A stretch of DNA of 34,692 nucleotides, taken from contig CAIJNJ010000042.1 of assembly GCA_903821975.1 (NCBI GenBank), positions 1-34,692 of the forward strand, written 5' to 3'. The position numbers and the translations under genes are program-made. Each line of letters begins with the position of its first letter. The first letter of the stretch is position 1. This DNA comes from an uncultured Bacteroidota bacterium. GTDB taxonomy: Bacteria > Bacteroidota > Bacteroidia > Chitinophagales > Chitinophagaceae. The notes beneath the pieces are model-generated. The model made no database searches. It saw only the letters and a program-made list of their open reading frames with translations, and was not told the DNA's origin. This document shows, in pieces, positions 1-7,606 of the stretch.

Positions 1-228
1 GATATGAGCGCTATGGGCGGCGGTATGAGCTTCTATGGTGCTATTCCCGACAATTACAAAGTAGCAATAAATGGTAACCACAAACTGATAAGCAAAATAC
101 TGAAAGCAGGTAAAGACCAGCAAATACAATTGGCCAAGCAAGCATATGACCTTGCGATGTTATCGCAGGGCATGCTCACCGGCGCAGACCTCACAGAGTT
201 CGTGAACAGGAGCATTGAGCTGATATAG
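1..228 (+). CDS. htpG: Molecular chaperone HtpG (Hsp90), C-terminal end only
   Basis: The last 75 codons of a gene that enters from the left edge; the frame is open from base 1 and ends at TAG 226-228. The tail matches the C-terminal dimerisation part of bacterial Hsp90: a Met/Gly-rich linker, then a stretch with NGNHKLISKIL and AKQAYDLAMLSQGMLTG, and a final ELI. Known family role: a cytoplasmic, ATP-dependent chaperone that helps fold and remodel client proteins. The ATPase domain lies outside the window, so completeness cannot be judged. A strong terminator follows at 300-335, and the next gene is convergent. Confidence 0.9.
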   Translation, partial: DMSAMGGGMSFYGAIPDNYKVAINGNHKLISKILKAGKDQQIQLAKQAYDLAMLSQGMLTGADLTEFVNRSIELI

Positions 229-232
229 TTAT

Positions 233-268
233 TGTAATTGGGAATTTGGGATTTGTAATTTGGATTGT
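233..268. repeat. Degenerate short-period (8-9 bp) tandem array after htpG
   Basis: Variants of GGAATTTG/GGATTTGT/TAATTTGG follow each other directly after the htpG stop. On the minus strand they read as a repetitive Asn/Pro/Lys/Ser/Gln/Ile peptide, a shadow product common in Bacteroidota intergenic regions. It is one of four such arrays in the window. Confidence 0.6.
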
Positions 269-299
269 TTTTTGATTCTTCCCATTGTCGGATATAATT

Positions 300-335
300 A
301 ACCCCTGATCGCCTTTGGTGATCAGGGGTTTTTAG
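300..335 (+). terminator. Rho-independent terminator of htpG
   Basis: A perfect 11-bp stem, AACCCCTGATC (300-310) with GATCAGGGGTT (320-330), a 9-nt loop, then a T-run. It lies 72 bp after the htpG stop and 21 bp from the stop of the convergent PDZ gene, so it may also limit read-through from that side. Confidence 0.9.
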
Positions 336-355
336 TTTGTTCGATTTTCGAGTGA

Positions 356-1066
356 TTACCACCTGCCGCGTTCGCACGAATTGCATGGTGCACAACCACA
401 GCCTTTTGTTTCTTTGGTCAATACAACATCGCGGGTTTCTGTTCCGTCAAAGTCTTTAATCGTCACAGACACTTTATCTCCTGCTTTGTAATTGCCCAAT
501 ACCTGGAGCAGATCATCAGAGTTAGCTATGTTGTGATCATCTATTTTTGTAATGAGGTCACCAGGCATAAGCCCCATTTTATCAGCTGCACTACAAGGAA
601 TTACTTGTTCTATTGCAGCGCCAGCCATACACTCATCATCAACCCGCACACCTAGCATACCCTTCATAGGCATTTCCCCGGTATAGCTGTTTACTTTTAC
701 ATGCTCTATCTCTGCTACCGGTGCAGGTGGCGGTGGGGCTATGTAGTTAATGATGATCCTGTGATCTTCATTTTTAGGAATTTTAACGGTGGCCACAAGG
801 CTGTCATTTACATATACGTCCCCGTCCTTGATATTCACTATTGCCGTAGCCGAGCGGTCATCAAGGGAAATTGTTTCATCAACACGTGGTACGGCACGTT
901 TCACTACATGGTGTTTCGCCATGCTTTTACCATGATGCTTATGGTGTTTCGTATTGGAAACCATGGTGTTACATGGGCTGCGTTTTACTTTTGAGGTTTG
1001 CGCAAACCCCGTGCTGCTGTTAAATACTGTAATCAGTACCAGCAATGCTATAATGTATGTTTTCAT
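356..1066 (-). CDS. Secreted PDZ-domain protein with His-rich segment and Cys-rich tail
   Basis: 236 residues. A signal peptide (1-22) has its predicted cut at FA|QT, leaving Gln at position 1. Residues 40-53 are His/Lys-rich (seven His). Residues 111-116 are a run of prolines with one Ala. A PDZ domain spans about 136-217: it begins GMLGVRVDD and holds GLMPGDLITKIDD and the closing VSVTIKDFDG segment. The last 14 residues carry four cysteines (C223, C225, C228, C231). PDZ domains bind C-termini or loops of partner proteins; no protease domain is present, so this is more likely an adaptor or scaffold than an HtrA-type enzyme. Exported to the periplasm or surface; partner unknown. The His-rich and Cys-rich ends suggest metal binding, which is inference. 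Confidence 0.75.
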   Translation of the reverse strand: MKTYIIALLVLITVFNSSTGFAQTSKVKRSPCNTMVSNTKHHKHHGKSMAKHHVVKRAVPRVDETISLDDRSATAIVNIKDGDVYVNDSLVATVKIPKNEDHRIIINYIAPPPPAPVAEIEHVKVNSYTGEMPMKGMLGVRVDDECMAGAAIEQVIPCSAADKMGLMPGDLITKIDDHNIANSDDLLQVLGNYKAGDKVSVTIKDFDGTETRDVVLTKETKGCGCAPCNSCERGRW

Positions 1067-1121
1067 AAGAAATGCGTTTAAATCTGTAAATGATGATAAA
1101 AAAACCGAGCCATGAGTGTTT

Positions 1122-1159
1122 AAGTTAAAGGGTTAAAGAGTTAAAGGGTTAAAAGGGTG
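1122..1159. repeat. Degenerate tandem array of GTTAAAGGG-like units
   Basis: About four head-to-tail copies of an 8-9 bp unit (GTTAAAGGG, GTTAAAGA, GTTAAAGGG, GTTAAAAGGG) in the gap between the divergent PDZ and M28 genes. Same class as the arrays near 240, 7579 and 30124. Confidence 0.7.
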
Positions 1160-1168
1160 ATCGGTTAC

Positions 1169-1190
1169 GTTCGACTTCGCTCAGGATGAA
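1169..1190. repeat. Intergenic element containing TTCGACTTCGCTCAGGATGA
   Basis: The motif TTCGACTTCGCTCAGGATGA follows the tandem array directly. From memory this string recurs in the intergenic DNA of many Bacteroidota genomes; a related string (CCTTCGCTCAGG) occurs near 23828 in this window. No coding function is visible. Confidence 0.5.
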
Positions 1191-1250
1191 TGGGAGGGTA
1201 TTATTCATTTTCTACATTTTTAATTACTTTACTGCCTTAATAAATGATTT

Positions 1251-2825
1251 ATGAAGAACTTATTCCGCATTTTACCTGTTGTGCTTGCCGTTTTCTTTAT
1301 GTCGTTCAAAGGCGATAAATCCGACAAGCCGGATATGCATGTTGTAGACCAGATAAAGAACGAAGGCTATAACCATTCGCAGGTAATGGAGACATTATTT
1401 GAACTTACCGACGTGAACGGGCCAAGGCTCACCGGCTCTACCGGCATGAAGAATGCGGAGAAATGGGCGAGCGAAAAGCTCGCAGGCTGGGGGTTGGAGC
1501 ATGCAGCCATAGAGCCATGGGGTGGTTTTGGTAAGGGATGGGAAATTAACAAAAGCTACGTGGCTATGACCGCACCATATTATCAGCAATTGATAGCCGT
1601 GCCACGGGCATGGACACCCGGCACTAACGGCCTGGTGAGTGGCAGCGCGGTGTTGGTGAAAATAGACAGCGCGCCCGATATGGAAAAATATACCGGAAAG
1701 CTCAGGGGTAAAATAGTGGTGCTGTCAATGAATGTAGAACCTAAACTGAATTTTACGCCCGATGCAAAACGCCTTGCGGATACCGACCTGGTGAAAATGG
1801 AGCAGGAAAAAATGCCTGTTGAAACGCCAAAGGATACTGCTAAGAAACCCGCACAACCACGTATGTCTCCTGTCAATAGGAGAAAGATGATTGATTCCTT
1901 CCTTTATGCAGAAGGTGCTACTGCTGTAGTAAGCGGTGGCAGGGGAACAATGGGCACTGTGTTTACATCCAATGGCGCATCGCGCGCATGGGATGCAAAA
2001 CCCGTATTGCCGGAAATGGAAATGGGTTATGAGCACCTTGCAAGGTTGATAAGGCTACTGGATGCGGGTAAAGAAGTCTCGCTGGAGATGGACACAAAAA
2101 CAACTTTTCTTATGGCAGACTCTGTAGAAAATGTAGTTGTTGCCGAAATACCGGGCACTGATCCCAAACTGAAGGATGAACTGGTGATAATAGGCGGCCA
2201 TATGGATAGCTGGCATGCTGCTACCGGTGCCACAGACAATGGTATGGGCTCTGCCGTGATGATGGAAGTAGCACGTATTCTTAAGGCTATTGATGTAAAG
2301 CCACGTCGCACCATACGCATAGTGTTGTGGAGCGGCGAGGAGCAAGGACTGTTGGGATCAAGAGGATATGTGAAGAACCATTTTGGCAACAGGCTCACTA
2401 TGGAACTGAAACCGGAACAGGAAAAGGTGAGCGCTTATTACAACCTTGACAATGGCGGTGGCAAGATAAGAGGCATCTATGCGCAAAACAACGAAGCCGT
2501 AGTACCTATTTTTAAAGAGTGGCTGAAACCATTTGCGGATTCAGGTGCAACAACAGTGACGATAAAGAACACCGGGTCTACAGACCATATCTCATTTGAT
2601 GAGGTAGGTATACCCGGCTTCCAGTTCATACAGGATCCGCTGGAATATGGCACCCGCACACATCATACCAATATGGACAGCTACGATCGCGCCAGCAAAA
2701 GCGACCTGATGCAGGCTTCTGTGATCATTGCTTCATTTGTGTATAACACTGCCATGCGTGATGAAAAAATGCCCCGTAAACCTTTGCCTAAAGTGAACCC
2801 TTCGACGACGAGCTATATGAGATAA
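1251..2825 (+). CDS. Secreted M28-family zinc aminopeptidase/carboxypeptidase Q-like
   Basis: 524 residues with an N-terminal hydrophobic export signal (about 1-20). The first half holds a stretch typical of a PA (protease-associated) insert. The C-terminal half carries the M28 co-catalytic zinc site: HMDS (H317, D319), TDNGMGS (D329 as bridging ligand), WSGEEQG (E363 general base, E364 ligand), YNLDNGGG (D400), and a late HH pair (H471/H472) in a THHTNMDSYD motif. H446 in STDHISF is also conserved. Length and motif order match carboxypeptidase Q-like enzymes, which remove residues from short peptides. It probably works in the periplasm or outside the cell on peptides taken up as nutrients. 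It stands alone on the plus strand before an unrelated lipoprotein gene. Confidence 0.88.
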   Translation: MKNLFRILPVVLAVFFMSFKGDKSDKPDMHVVDQIKNEGYNHSQVMETLFELTDVNGPRLTGSTGMKNAEKWASEKLAGWGLEHAAIEPWGGFGKGWEINKSYVAMTAPYYQQLIAVPRAWTPGTNGLVSGSAVLVKIDSAPDMEKYTGKLRGKIVVLSMNVEPKLNFTPDAKRLADTDLVKMEQEKMPVETPKDTAKKPAQPRMSPVNRRKMIDSFLYAEGATAVVSGGRGTMGTVFTSNGASRAWDAKPVLPEMEMGYEHLARLIRLLDAGKEVSLEMDTKTTFLMADSVENVVVAEIPGTDPKLKDELVIIGGHMDSWHAATGATDNGMGSAVMMEVARILKAIDVKPRRTIRIVLWSGEEQGLLGSRGYVKNHFGNRLTMELKPEQEKVSAYYNLDNGGGKIRGIYAQNNEAVVPIFKEWLKPFADSGATTVTIKNTGSTDHISFDEVGIPGFQFIQDPLEYGTRTHHTNMDSYDRASKSDLMQASVIIASFVYNTAMRDEKMPRKPLPKVNPSTTSYMR

Positions 2826-2846
2826 TTTTACTTACAATTCTTTACC

Positions 2847-3887
2847 GTGAAACAATGGTTTGCATTTTTTTTGTTTGTAATGACTATTGCCTCTTGCAGA
2901 GAAAGAACAAGGGTGAGTCAAAGAGCTTTGCAAAAGGAAAGTTCATTTCCAAAGCTTACTTGCATAGATACAGTTTCGTCTACTGAGTTCATACCTACGT
3001 TACAGCACGGATTGCCGAAACATAAAAATGTAATTTATTCGGCAGCATTTTTGTATGCTTGGAATGAGCTCCAAAATAAGATTGAAGGAAAAATTAATAT
3101 CCCTGATAGTAACCATGACCTTAAGTTAATAGCACAATCACAAAGCTATATAGGTACTTTATCAAAAGGTGAATACATAACGGATGTCACTCACGCTGAA
3201 GATGTTGTTGCTGTATCGGCCATATTTAAAATAGGTTTGCCATTCAAAATAGATATGGATACCGTGGAGAATGGATTGGTCTTTGGGGGGAAGCATGTTA
3301 AGGCATTTGGTATGTCATCTTACAGCGAAAGAGTAGCGAATCAAATTGAGATACTTTATTATGAAAATGATGACAAATTCATCTTGAAAATTTTGCCGGC
3401 AGATTCAAATGATGAGATTACTGTAGCCAAAGGGTTTAACGCTAATACTAATTTTGATGCAATCTTGCAGACGATAAAGTTTTCCATTGATGTGGCTGAA
3501 AGAGAACGAGGAAAAAGGAGAGATGATGGGATGTTCATATTGCACGATGGAGATATAGTTCTATTGCCTGTAATGAAGTTCAATTATTTAGCAAATTATA
3601 AGAGTATTATTGGTGCGCATATTTTTGCTAAGAATAAGACATTGACGATAGAAAAAGCCAATCAGAGAAACGCATTTCTAATTGATGAACATGGTGCGAA
3701 AGTAGAGAGTGAAGCGGAAATGACTGTTTCGACAGACTCTGTAGGTCCTATGGTAACTCAACGCGCACAACGTGACAGAAAATTAGTGCTGAATAAAGAG
3801 TTTGTTTTGTTTTTAAAAAAGCACAAAGCATCAAACCCTTATTTTATGATGCTGGTTTCAAATGCCGACATAATGGTTCCACGATAG
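2847..3887 (+). CDS. Lipoprotein of unknown function, AT-rich gene
   Basis: 346 residues, starting at GTG 2847 because this gives a complete lipoprotein signal (MKQWFAFFLFVMTIASC, lipid-anchored Cys17). No domain is recognised. The mature part is mixed alpha/beta in character, with many Lys, Asn and Asp and no repeats or further membrane segments. Its DNA is visibly richer in A+T than the M28 gene before it and the GH92 gene after it, and its codon choice favours A/T endings, which suggests more recent acquisition. It ends 20 bp from the stop of a convergent gene with no strong hairpin between them. Location is probably the periplasmic face or the cell surface. Confidence 0.7.
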   Translation: MKQWFAFFLFVMTIASCRERTRVSQRALQKESSFPKLTCIDTVSSTEFIPTLQHGLPKHKNVIYSAAFLYAWNELQNKIEGKINIPDSNHDLKLIAQSQSYIGTLSKGEYITDVTHAEDVVAVSAIFKIGLPFKIDMDTVENGLVFGGKHVKAFGMSSYSERVANQIEILYYENDDKFILKILPADSNDEITVAKGFNANTNFDAILQTIKFSIDVAERERGKRRDDGMFILHDGDIVLLPVMKFNYLANYKSIIGAHIFAKNKTLTIEKANQRNAFLIDEHGAKVESEAEMTVSTDSVGPMVTQRAQRDRKLVLNKEFVLFLKKHKASNPYFMMLVSNADIMVPR

Positions 3888-3907
3888 TTGGAAGGATCGT
3901 CTGGCGA

Positions 3908-4750
3908 TTATCTCCACCAACGAACATTTTCCCCATTTACTGCCCGCCTGCTTTTCGGCGTTTCAGGGGCTGAAAAATAGGCGTCACGGTAGTCCTGCCA
4001 GCCATTCATCAGGTATTTATCAGATGGGCTGAAGCCACCTGCACCTTCATCGAGGTCGCCGCAGGCAGGGATGCGGTAGTCGCCCCAGTTGCATCTTTTT
4101 ACGCTATCTATCTTATATCTTTTCCAGACAGCGGTAACCTGGTTATTACAGTAGCTGTCCGAAATGTTATTGAGGTTATCGTAAAAGATATGCTGCTCCG
4201 AGTCAAGGTAGAACCTTGTGGCCAATCTGCCGGTTATCGTGCCACTGTTGGGTACTGTAGTGTCTTCTGAAAAGTTTATGTCGCAATAAATGGCACCTTG
4301 CTTAAAGGTTATTTCATTTTTTTTGTTGCCTGGTTGTGGTACGATCATAGTAGTCATCCCCCTGCTGACCTTCGCCTTTGTAACAGTTATTGTTCCGTGA
4401 AAATTCCGAACACTGTCCTTTACTTTTGTTTTTCCATAAACAATATAGCGGGACGCGTTTCCGGTGTCCTTTTTTACCGTTAAATAGTGAATATAGAAGC
4501 GTTGATAATTCCTGCCGATAAACCCATATGGTTCCGGGAATTTATCGGTCAGTTCACCTTCAAAAACGAGTTTTCCATCTGAGTTGTGTTCATTCGTCAG
4601 TATCTGGATACTGTCGCTGCGCCATAATTTGCTCAGGTCATATTTCTTAATGGCTAGCGTAAAATCGGCAGAATCCGCAAGCCCGGCATAGGCAGTATTG
4701 CCGGCTGATAAAAATGCAGTAGCAACAACTATAAATACAAACAACTTCAT
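3908..4750 (-). CDS. Secreted protein of unknown function
   Basis: About 280 residues. The frame is open up to an ATG at 4771, but starting at ATG 4750 gives a clean signal peptide (MKLFVFIVVATAFLSAGNT, cut near AYA|G) and avoids an 11-bp overlap with the GH92 gene, so 4750 is preferred. The mature part has a beta-rich middle (residues about 50-190) and a C-terminal Cys-containing part with CNWGDYRIPACGD and a Trp/Arg-rich end. No family is recognised. It lies directly downstream of the GH92 mannosidase on the same strand and may be co-transcribed with it, but that does not give it a function. Confidence 0.65.
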   Translation of the reverse strand: MKLFVFIVVATAFLSAGNTAYAGLADSADFTLAIKKYDLSKLWRSDSIQILTNEHNSDGKLVFEGELTDKFPEPYGFIGRNYQRFYIHYLTVKKDTGNASRYIVYGKTKVKDSVRNFHGTITVTKAKVSRGMTTMIVPQPGNKKNEITFKQGAIYCDINFSEDTTVPNSGTITGRLATRFYLDSEQHIFYDNLNNISDSYCNNQVTAVWKRYKIDSVKRCNWGDYRIPACGDLDEGAGGFSPSDKYLMNGWQDYRDAYFSAPETPKSRRAVNGENVRWWR

Positions 4751-4760
4751 AAAATACGAT

Positions 4761-7073
4761 CTATTTACCATGCTTATCGCTCATATAAAAAACTAATTCC
4801 CCGCCATTCATGATCTCTGAATGGGTGATGTAATTGCGGTCGAGCGCATTGCCATTTAAGGTTACTTTTTTAACGTACACATTCTTGTCGCTTTGGCCAT
4901 TTGCTGTAATGGTGAATGTTTTCCCGTTTTCCAGGTACAGTAGCGCTTTATCCATTGCAGGGCTGCCTAAGGCATAATTCTCAGAGCCGGGAGCTACAGG
5001 GTAAAAGCCAAGGGTACTGAGAATATACCAAGCACTCATTTGCCCGCAATCATCATTGCCGCCAAGGCCATCCGGGGTAGGGTGGTACATCTTCTTCAGT
5101 ATCATGCGTACACGTTCCTGTGTTTTCCAGGGTTGGTCGGTCCAGTTGTAGAAGTAAGCGAGGTGATGGGATGGTTCATTGCCATGCACATAGTTGCCTA
5201 TAATACCGTCCCGGGTTATGTCCTCGGTTTTGGCAAAAAAGCTATCCGGCAATTGCATCGTGAATAACGAATCAAGATGTTGTGTGAAACGTTTTTTACC
5301 ACCCATCATTTTAATAAGTTCGGCAGGTGCATGTGGCACATACAGGCTGTAGTTCCATGCATTGCCTTCTATAAAGCCCGGTTCATCGGTATTAAGTACA
5401 TCAAAGTCTTTCTTGAAGGTACCGTCACTCATGCGTGGGCGCATATAACCAGATGATGGGTCGTAGACGTTATGGTAATTTTCAGAGCGTTTTATGAACT
5501 CGTCATACACATCTTTCCTGTTCAGCTTTTGCGCCATCTGTGCTATACACCAGTCGTCATAAGCATACTCCAGTGTTTTGGATACCGACGATCCGTTTTT
5601 ATCTTCCGGCACGTAGCCCAGTCTTATATAGTATTCAAGGCCATCATAGCTTTTGTGATTTGCGGTAGCTATACAGGCGTTGAGTGCACGGTTAGGGTCA
5701 AAGTGCGTATTGCCTTTTACCACAGCATCCGCAATTACCGATACTGCGTGATAACCGATCATACACCAGTTCTCATTGGCAGAGTTGCTCCATACCGGAA
5801 GCATATGTTCGGCGCTCTGGTCGTAATGAGCCAGCATAGAGCTGATCATATCCGAGTTGCGCTTTGGCTGGATAATATTGAGAAGCGGGTGTAGCGCCCT
5901 GTGCGTATCCCAAAGGGAGAAAGTGGTATAATTGGTAAAGCTGTGGTCTGTAGCGCCTACGCTGAGATTTGAGTTGTGTTTATTCTGGTCCAGTCCGCGG
6001 TATTCGCCATTTGCATCCATGTATACTGTCGGGTTTATGAATGCATGGTACATCGAGGTGTAGAAATTCTCTTTTGTTTCTTTATCTGCAGTGATCTGTA
6101 TCTTCATCAGTTCATGCTCCCAAGCCAACTGGCCTTTATTTTTCACTTCATCAAAATCCCACCTTGGCGCCTCGGTAAGTAAGTTCTTAACTGCATTGAC
6201 CGTGCTGACCGGGGAGATGGCGAACTTTATTTTTATTTTCTCTCCTTCTTCGGTTTTGAAATCAAAGTATGCCCTTATTTGTTTGCCTGCGATTTCAGGG
6301 AAATTTTTCGATTGGTCAAATTTCCCCCAGAAGCCTTTGTAAACTTCTTTCTTAGAAGTGTTTTGATAACCATAGCTTGTAAATGGTTTTGAGAACGTCA
6401 TGGCAAAGTACACAGTGCGGGTGCGCGCCCAGCCGTTGGTTTGCCGGTAGCCGGTAATAAGCGTGTCGTTCTCAATTCTTATGTACGTCCATACATTTTT
6501 ATCCGGGTAGTTGTATATGCCGTATACTGCATCGAGGATGATATGTGCCTGGTCGCTTTTCGGGAAAGTATACTGGTGAAAACCTACGCGTGTAGTTGTG
6601 GTAAGTTCGGCAAGTATCTTATACTTATCCAGCATTACTTTATAATAATCGGCCTGTGCCACTTCTGTGCTATGTGAGAAACCCGAACGGAAGCCACCTT
6701 CCGGATGATCTGCTGTGCCGGGATTTAATTGCAACAGACCTGTTGTCGGCATAATAAGAAAATCACCCAGATCGGAATGACCGGTGCCGCTGAAATGCGT
6801 ATGGCTGAAACCTACTATTGTTTTATCCTCGTATTGATAGCCTGCGCAGTATTTGTACACATCTTTATTGTAGTGCCCGTCTATTTCATAGGGTATAGTG
6901 TCTGTTTCCGGGCTAAGCTGAACAGACCCAAACGGTACTGTAGCGCCGGGATAAGTATGCCCCATCTTTTCGGTGCCAATGATCGGCTTTACATATTGTA
7001 GGTACTGCTCATCCTGTGCGGATGCACAAAGATTCAAGAGCAATAAAACAGGCAGTAATATTTTTTTCATCAT
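4761..7073 (-). CDS. GH92-family alpha-mannosidase, exported
   Basis: About 770 residues. ATG 7073 is preferred over the in-frame ATG at 7094, because it avoids overlap with the upstream gene and begins the signal peptide MMKKILLPVLLLLNLCASA|Q. The chain shows GH92 hallmarks in order: IIGTEKMGHTYPGATVPFG near the N-terminus, GFSHTHFSGTGHSDLGDF, YTTFSLWDTHRALHPL, GNEPSHHLAYFYNW and GGNDDCGQMSAWYILSTLGF. In the family the Glu of GNEPSHH and the Asp residues of GNDDCG act in Ca2+-dependent, inverting cleavage of alpha-mannosides, commonly alpha-1,2 links of N-glycans or yeast mannan. Expected in the periplasm or on the surface. Linkage specificity cannot be read from the sequence. There is no SusC/SusD pair nearby, so this is not a classic PUL. 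Confidence 0.92.
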   Translation of the reverse strand: MMKKILLPVLLLLNLCASAQDEQYLQYVKPIIGTEKMGHTYPGATVPFGSVQLSPETDTIPYEIDGHYNKDVYKYCAGYQYEDKTIVGFSHTHFSGTGHSDLGDFLIMPTTGLLQLNPGTADHPEGGFRSGFSHSTEVAQADYYKVMLDKYKILAELTTTTRVGFHQYTFPKSDQAHIILDAVYGIYNYPDKNVWTYIRIENDTLITGYRQTNGWARTRTVYFAMTFSKPFTSYGYQNTSKKEVYKGFWGKFDQSKNFPEIAGKQIRAYFDFKTEEGEKIKIKFAISPVSTVNAVKNLLTEAPRWDFDEVKNKGQLAWEHELMKIQITADKETKENFYTSMYHAFINPTVYMDANGEYRGLDQNKHNSNLSVGATDHSFTNYTTFSLWDTHRALHPLLNIIQPKRNSDMISSMLAHYDQSAEHMLPVWSNSANENWCMIGYHAVSVIADAVVKGNTHFDPNRALNACIATANHKSYDGLEYYIRLGYVPEDKNGSSVSKTLEYAYDDWCIAQMAQKLNRKDVYDEFIKRSENYHNVYDPSSGYMRPRMSDGTFKKDFDVLNTDEPGFIEGNAWNYSLYVPHAPAELIKMMGGKKRFTQHLDSLFTMQLPDSFFAKTEDITRDGIIGNYVHGNEPSHHLAYFYNWTDQPWKTQERVRMILKKMYHPTPDGLGGNDDCGQMSAWYILSTLGFYPVAPGSENYALGSPAMDKALLYLENGKTFTITANGQSDKNVYVKKVTLNGNALDRNYITHSEIMNGGELVFYMSDKHGK

Positions 7074-7074
7074 T

Positions 7075-7533
7075 TTATCTGCAGGAAGGTTCATGTTTCA
7101 CCGGAAAATTAACGGAATTTGCTATGAAACAGAAATGATGCGCCTTGTCATGCAGCTCATTTGCTTTATCTATCATTGTTTTGTCCGTAATGGTTACAGA
7201 TGGGTGAAGTGTTACCTCTGAAAAATGTCCGCCACTTCCCGGTGTTACCACCAGTGTGCCGGTCGCATGATCTGTATAGTCTGTTACTACAATGCCGGCA
7301 TCAGCACAAAGGTGCAGGTACCACAGCATATGGCAGGTACTAAGAGAGGACAGCAGCATATCTTCCGGGTTGTGTTTCGTTACATCGCCACGGAATGGCG
7401 CATCTGCTGAGCCCAATATATCCGGTTTGTGCTCTATCGATATCGTATGCTCACGGCCATAAGCAGTATAGCTGCTTGTGCCCTCGCCTTTATTGCCCGT
7501 CCATTTTACGATTACTGAGTAGTTATGTGTCAT
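7075..7533 (-). CDS. OsmC-family peroxide-reducing protein
   Basis: About 152 residues from ATG 7533; the frame opens at 7575, but the family N-terminus starts around THNYSVIVKWTG. The two OsmC cysteine segments are present: STCHMLWYLHLC in the middle and HHFCFIANSVNFPV near the C-terminus. In the family these cysteines form a thiol pair that reduces organic hydroperoxides in the cytoplasm. The spacing and the PEDMLLSSLSTCH lead-in fit the OsmC/YhfA-type fold. It lies between acs and the GH92 gene on the same strand, with 59 bp before and almost no gap after. There is no obvious link in function to either. Confidence 0.85.
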   Translation of the reverse strand: MTHNYSVIVKWTGNKGEGTSSYTAYGREHTISIEHKPDILGSADAPFRGDVTKHNPEDMLLSSLSTCHMLWYLHLCADAGIVVTDYTDHATGTLVVTPGSGGHFSEVTLHPSVTITDKTMIDKANELHDKAHHFCFIANSVNFPVKHEPSCR

Positions 7534-7578
7534 TGCAATCCTTTTAAAACTAGTTTCAAAGATACGTTTACTCATGAC

Positions 7579-7606
7579 TTACGACTCACGACTTACGACT
7601 CCCTCC
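7579..7606. repeat. Degenerate 7-bp tandem array overlapping the acs stop codon
   Basis: Four units of ACGACTT/ACGACTC type stand head to tail. On the minus strand they read AGTCGTA/AGTCGTG, and the TAA of one unit is the acs stop codon. Same class as the arrays near 240, 1122 and 30124. Confidence 0.65.

Noticed and set aside
54-395. 113-codon open frame across the htpG end and its terminator
   Set aside because: It crosses a terminator and a tandem array and has no domain; repeat-derived peptide.
3882-3905. Terminator between the 2847 lipoprotein gene and the convergent 3908 gene
   Set aside because: Only a 5-bp stem (ACGAT/ATCGT) with no T-run; too weak to call.
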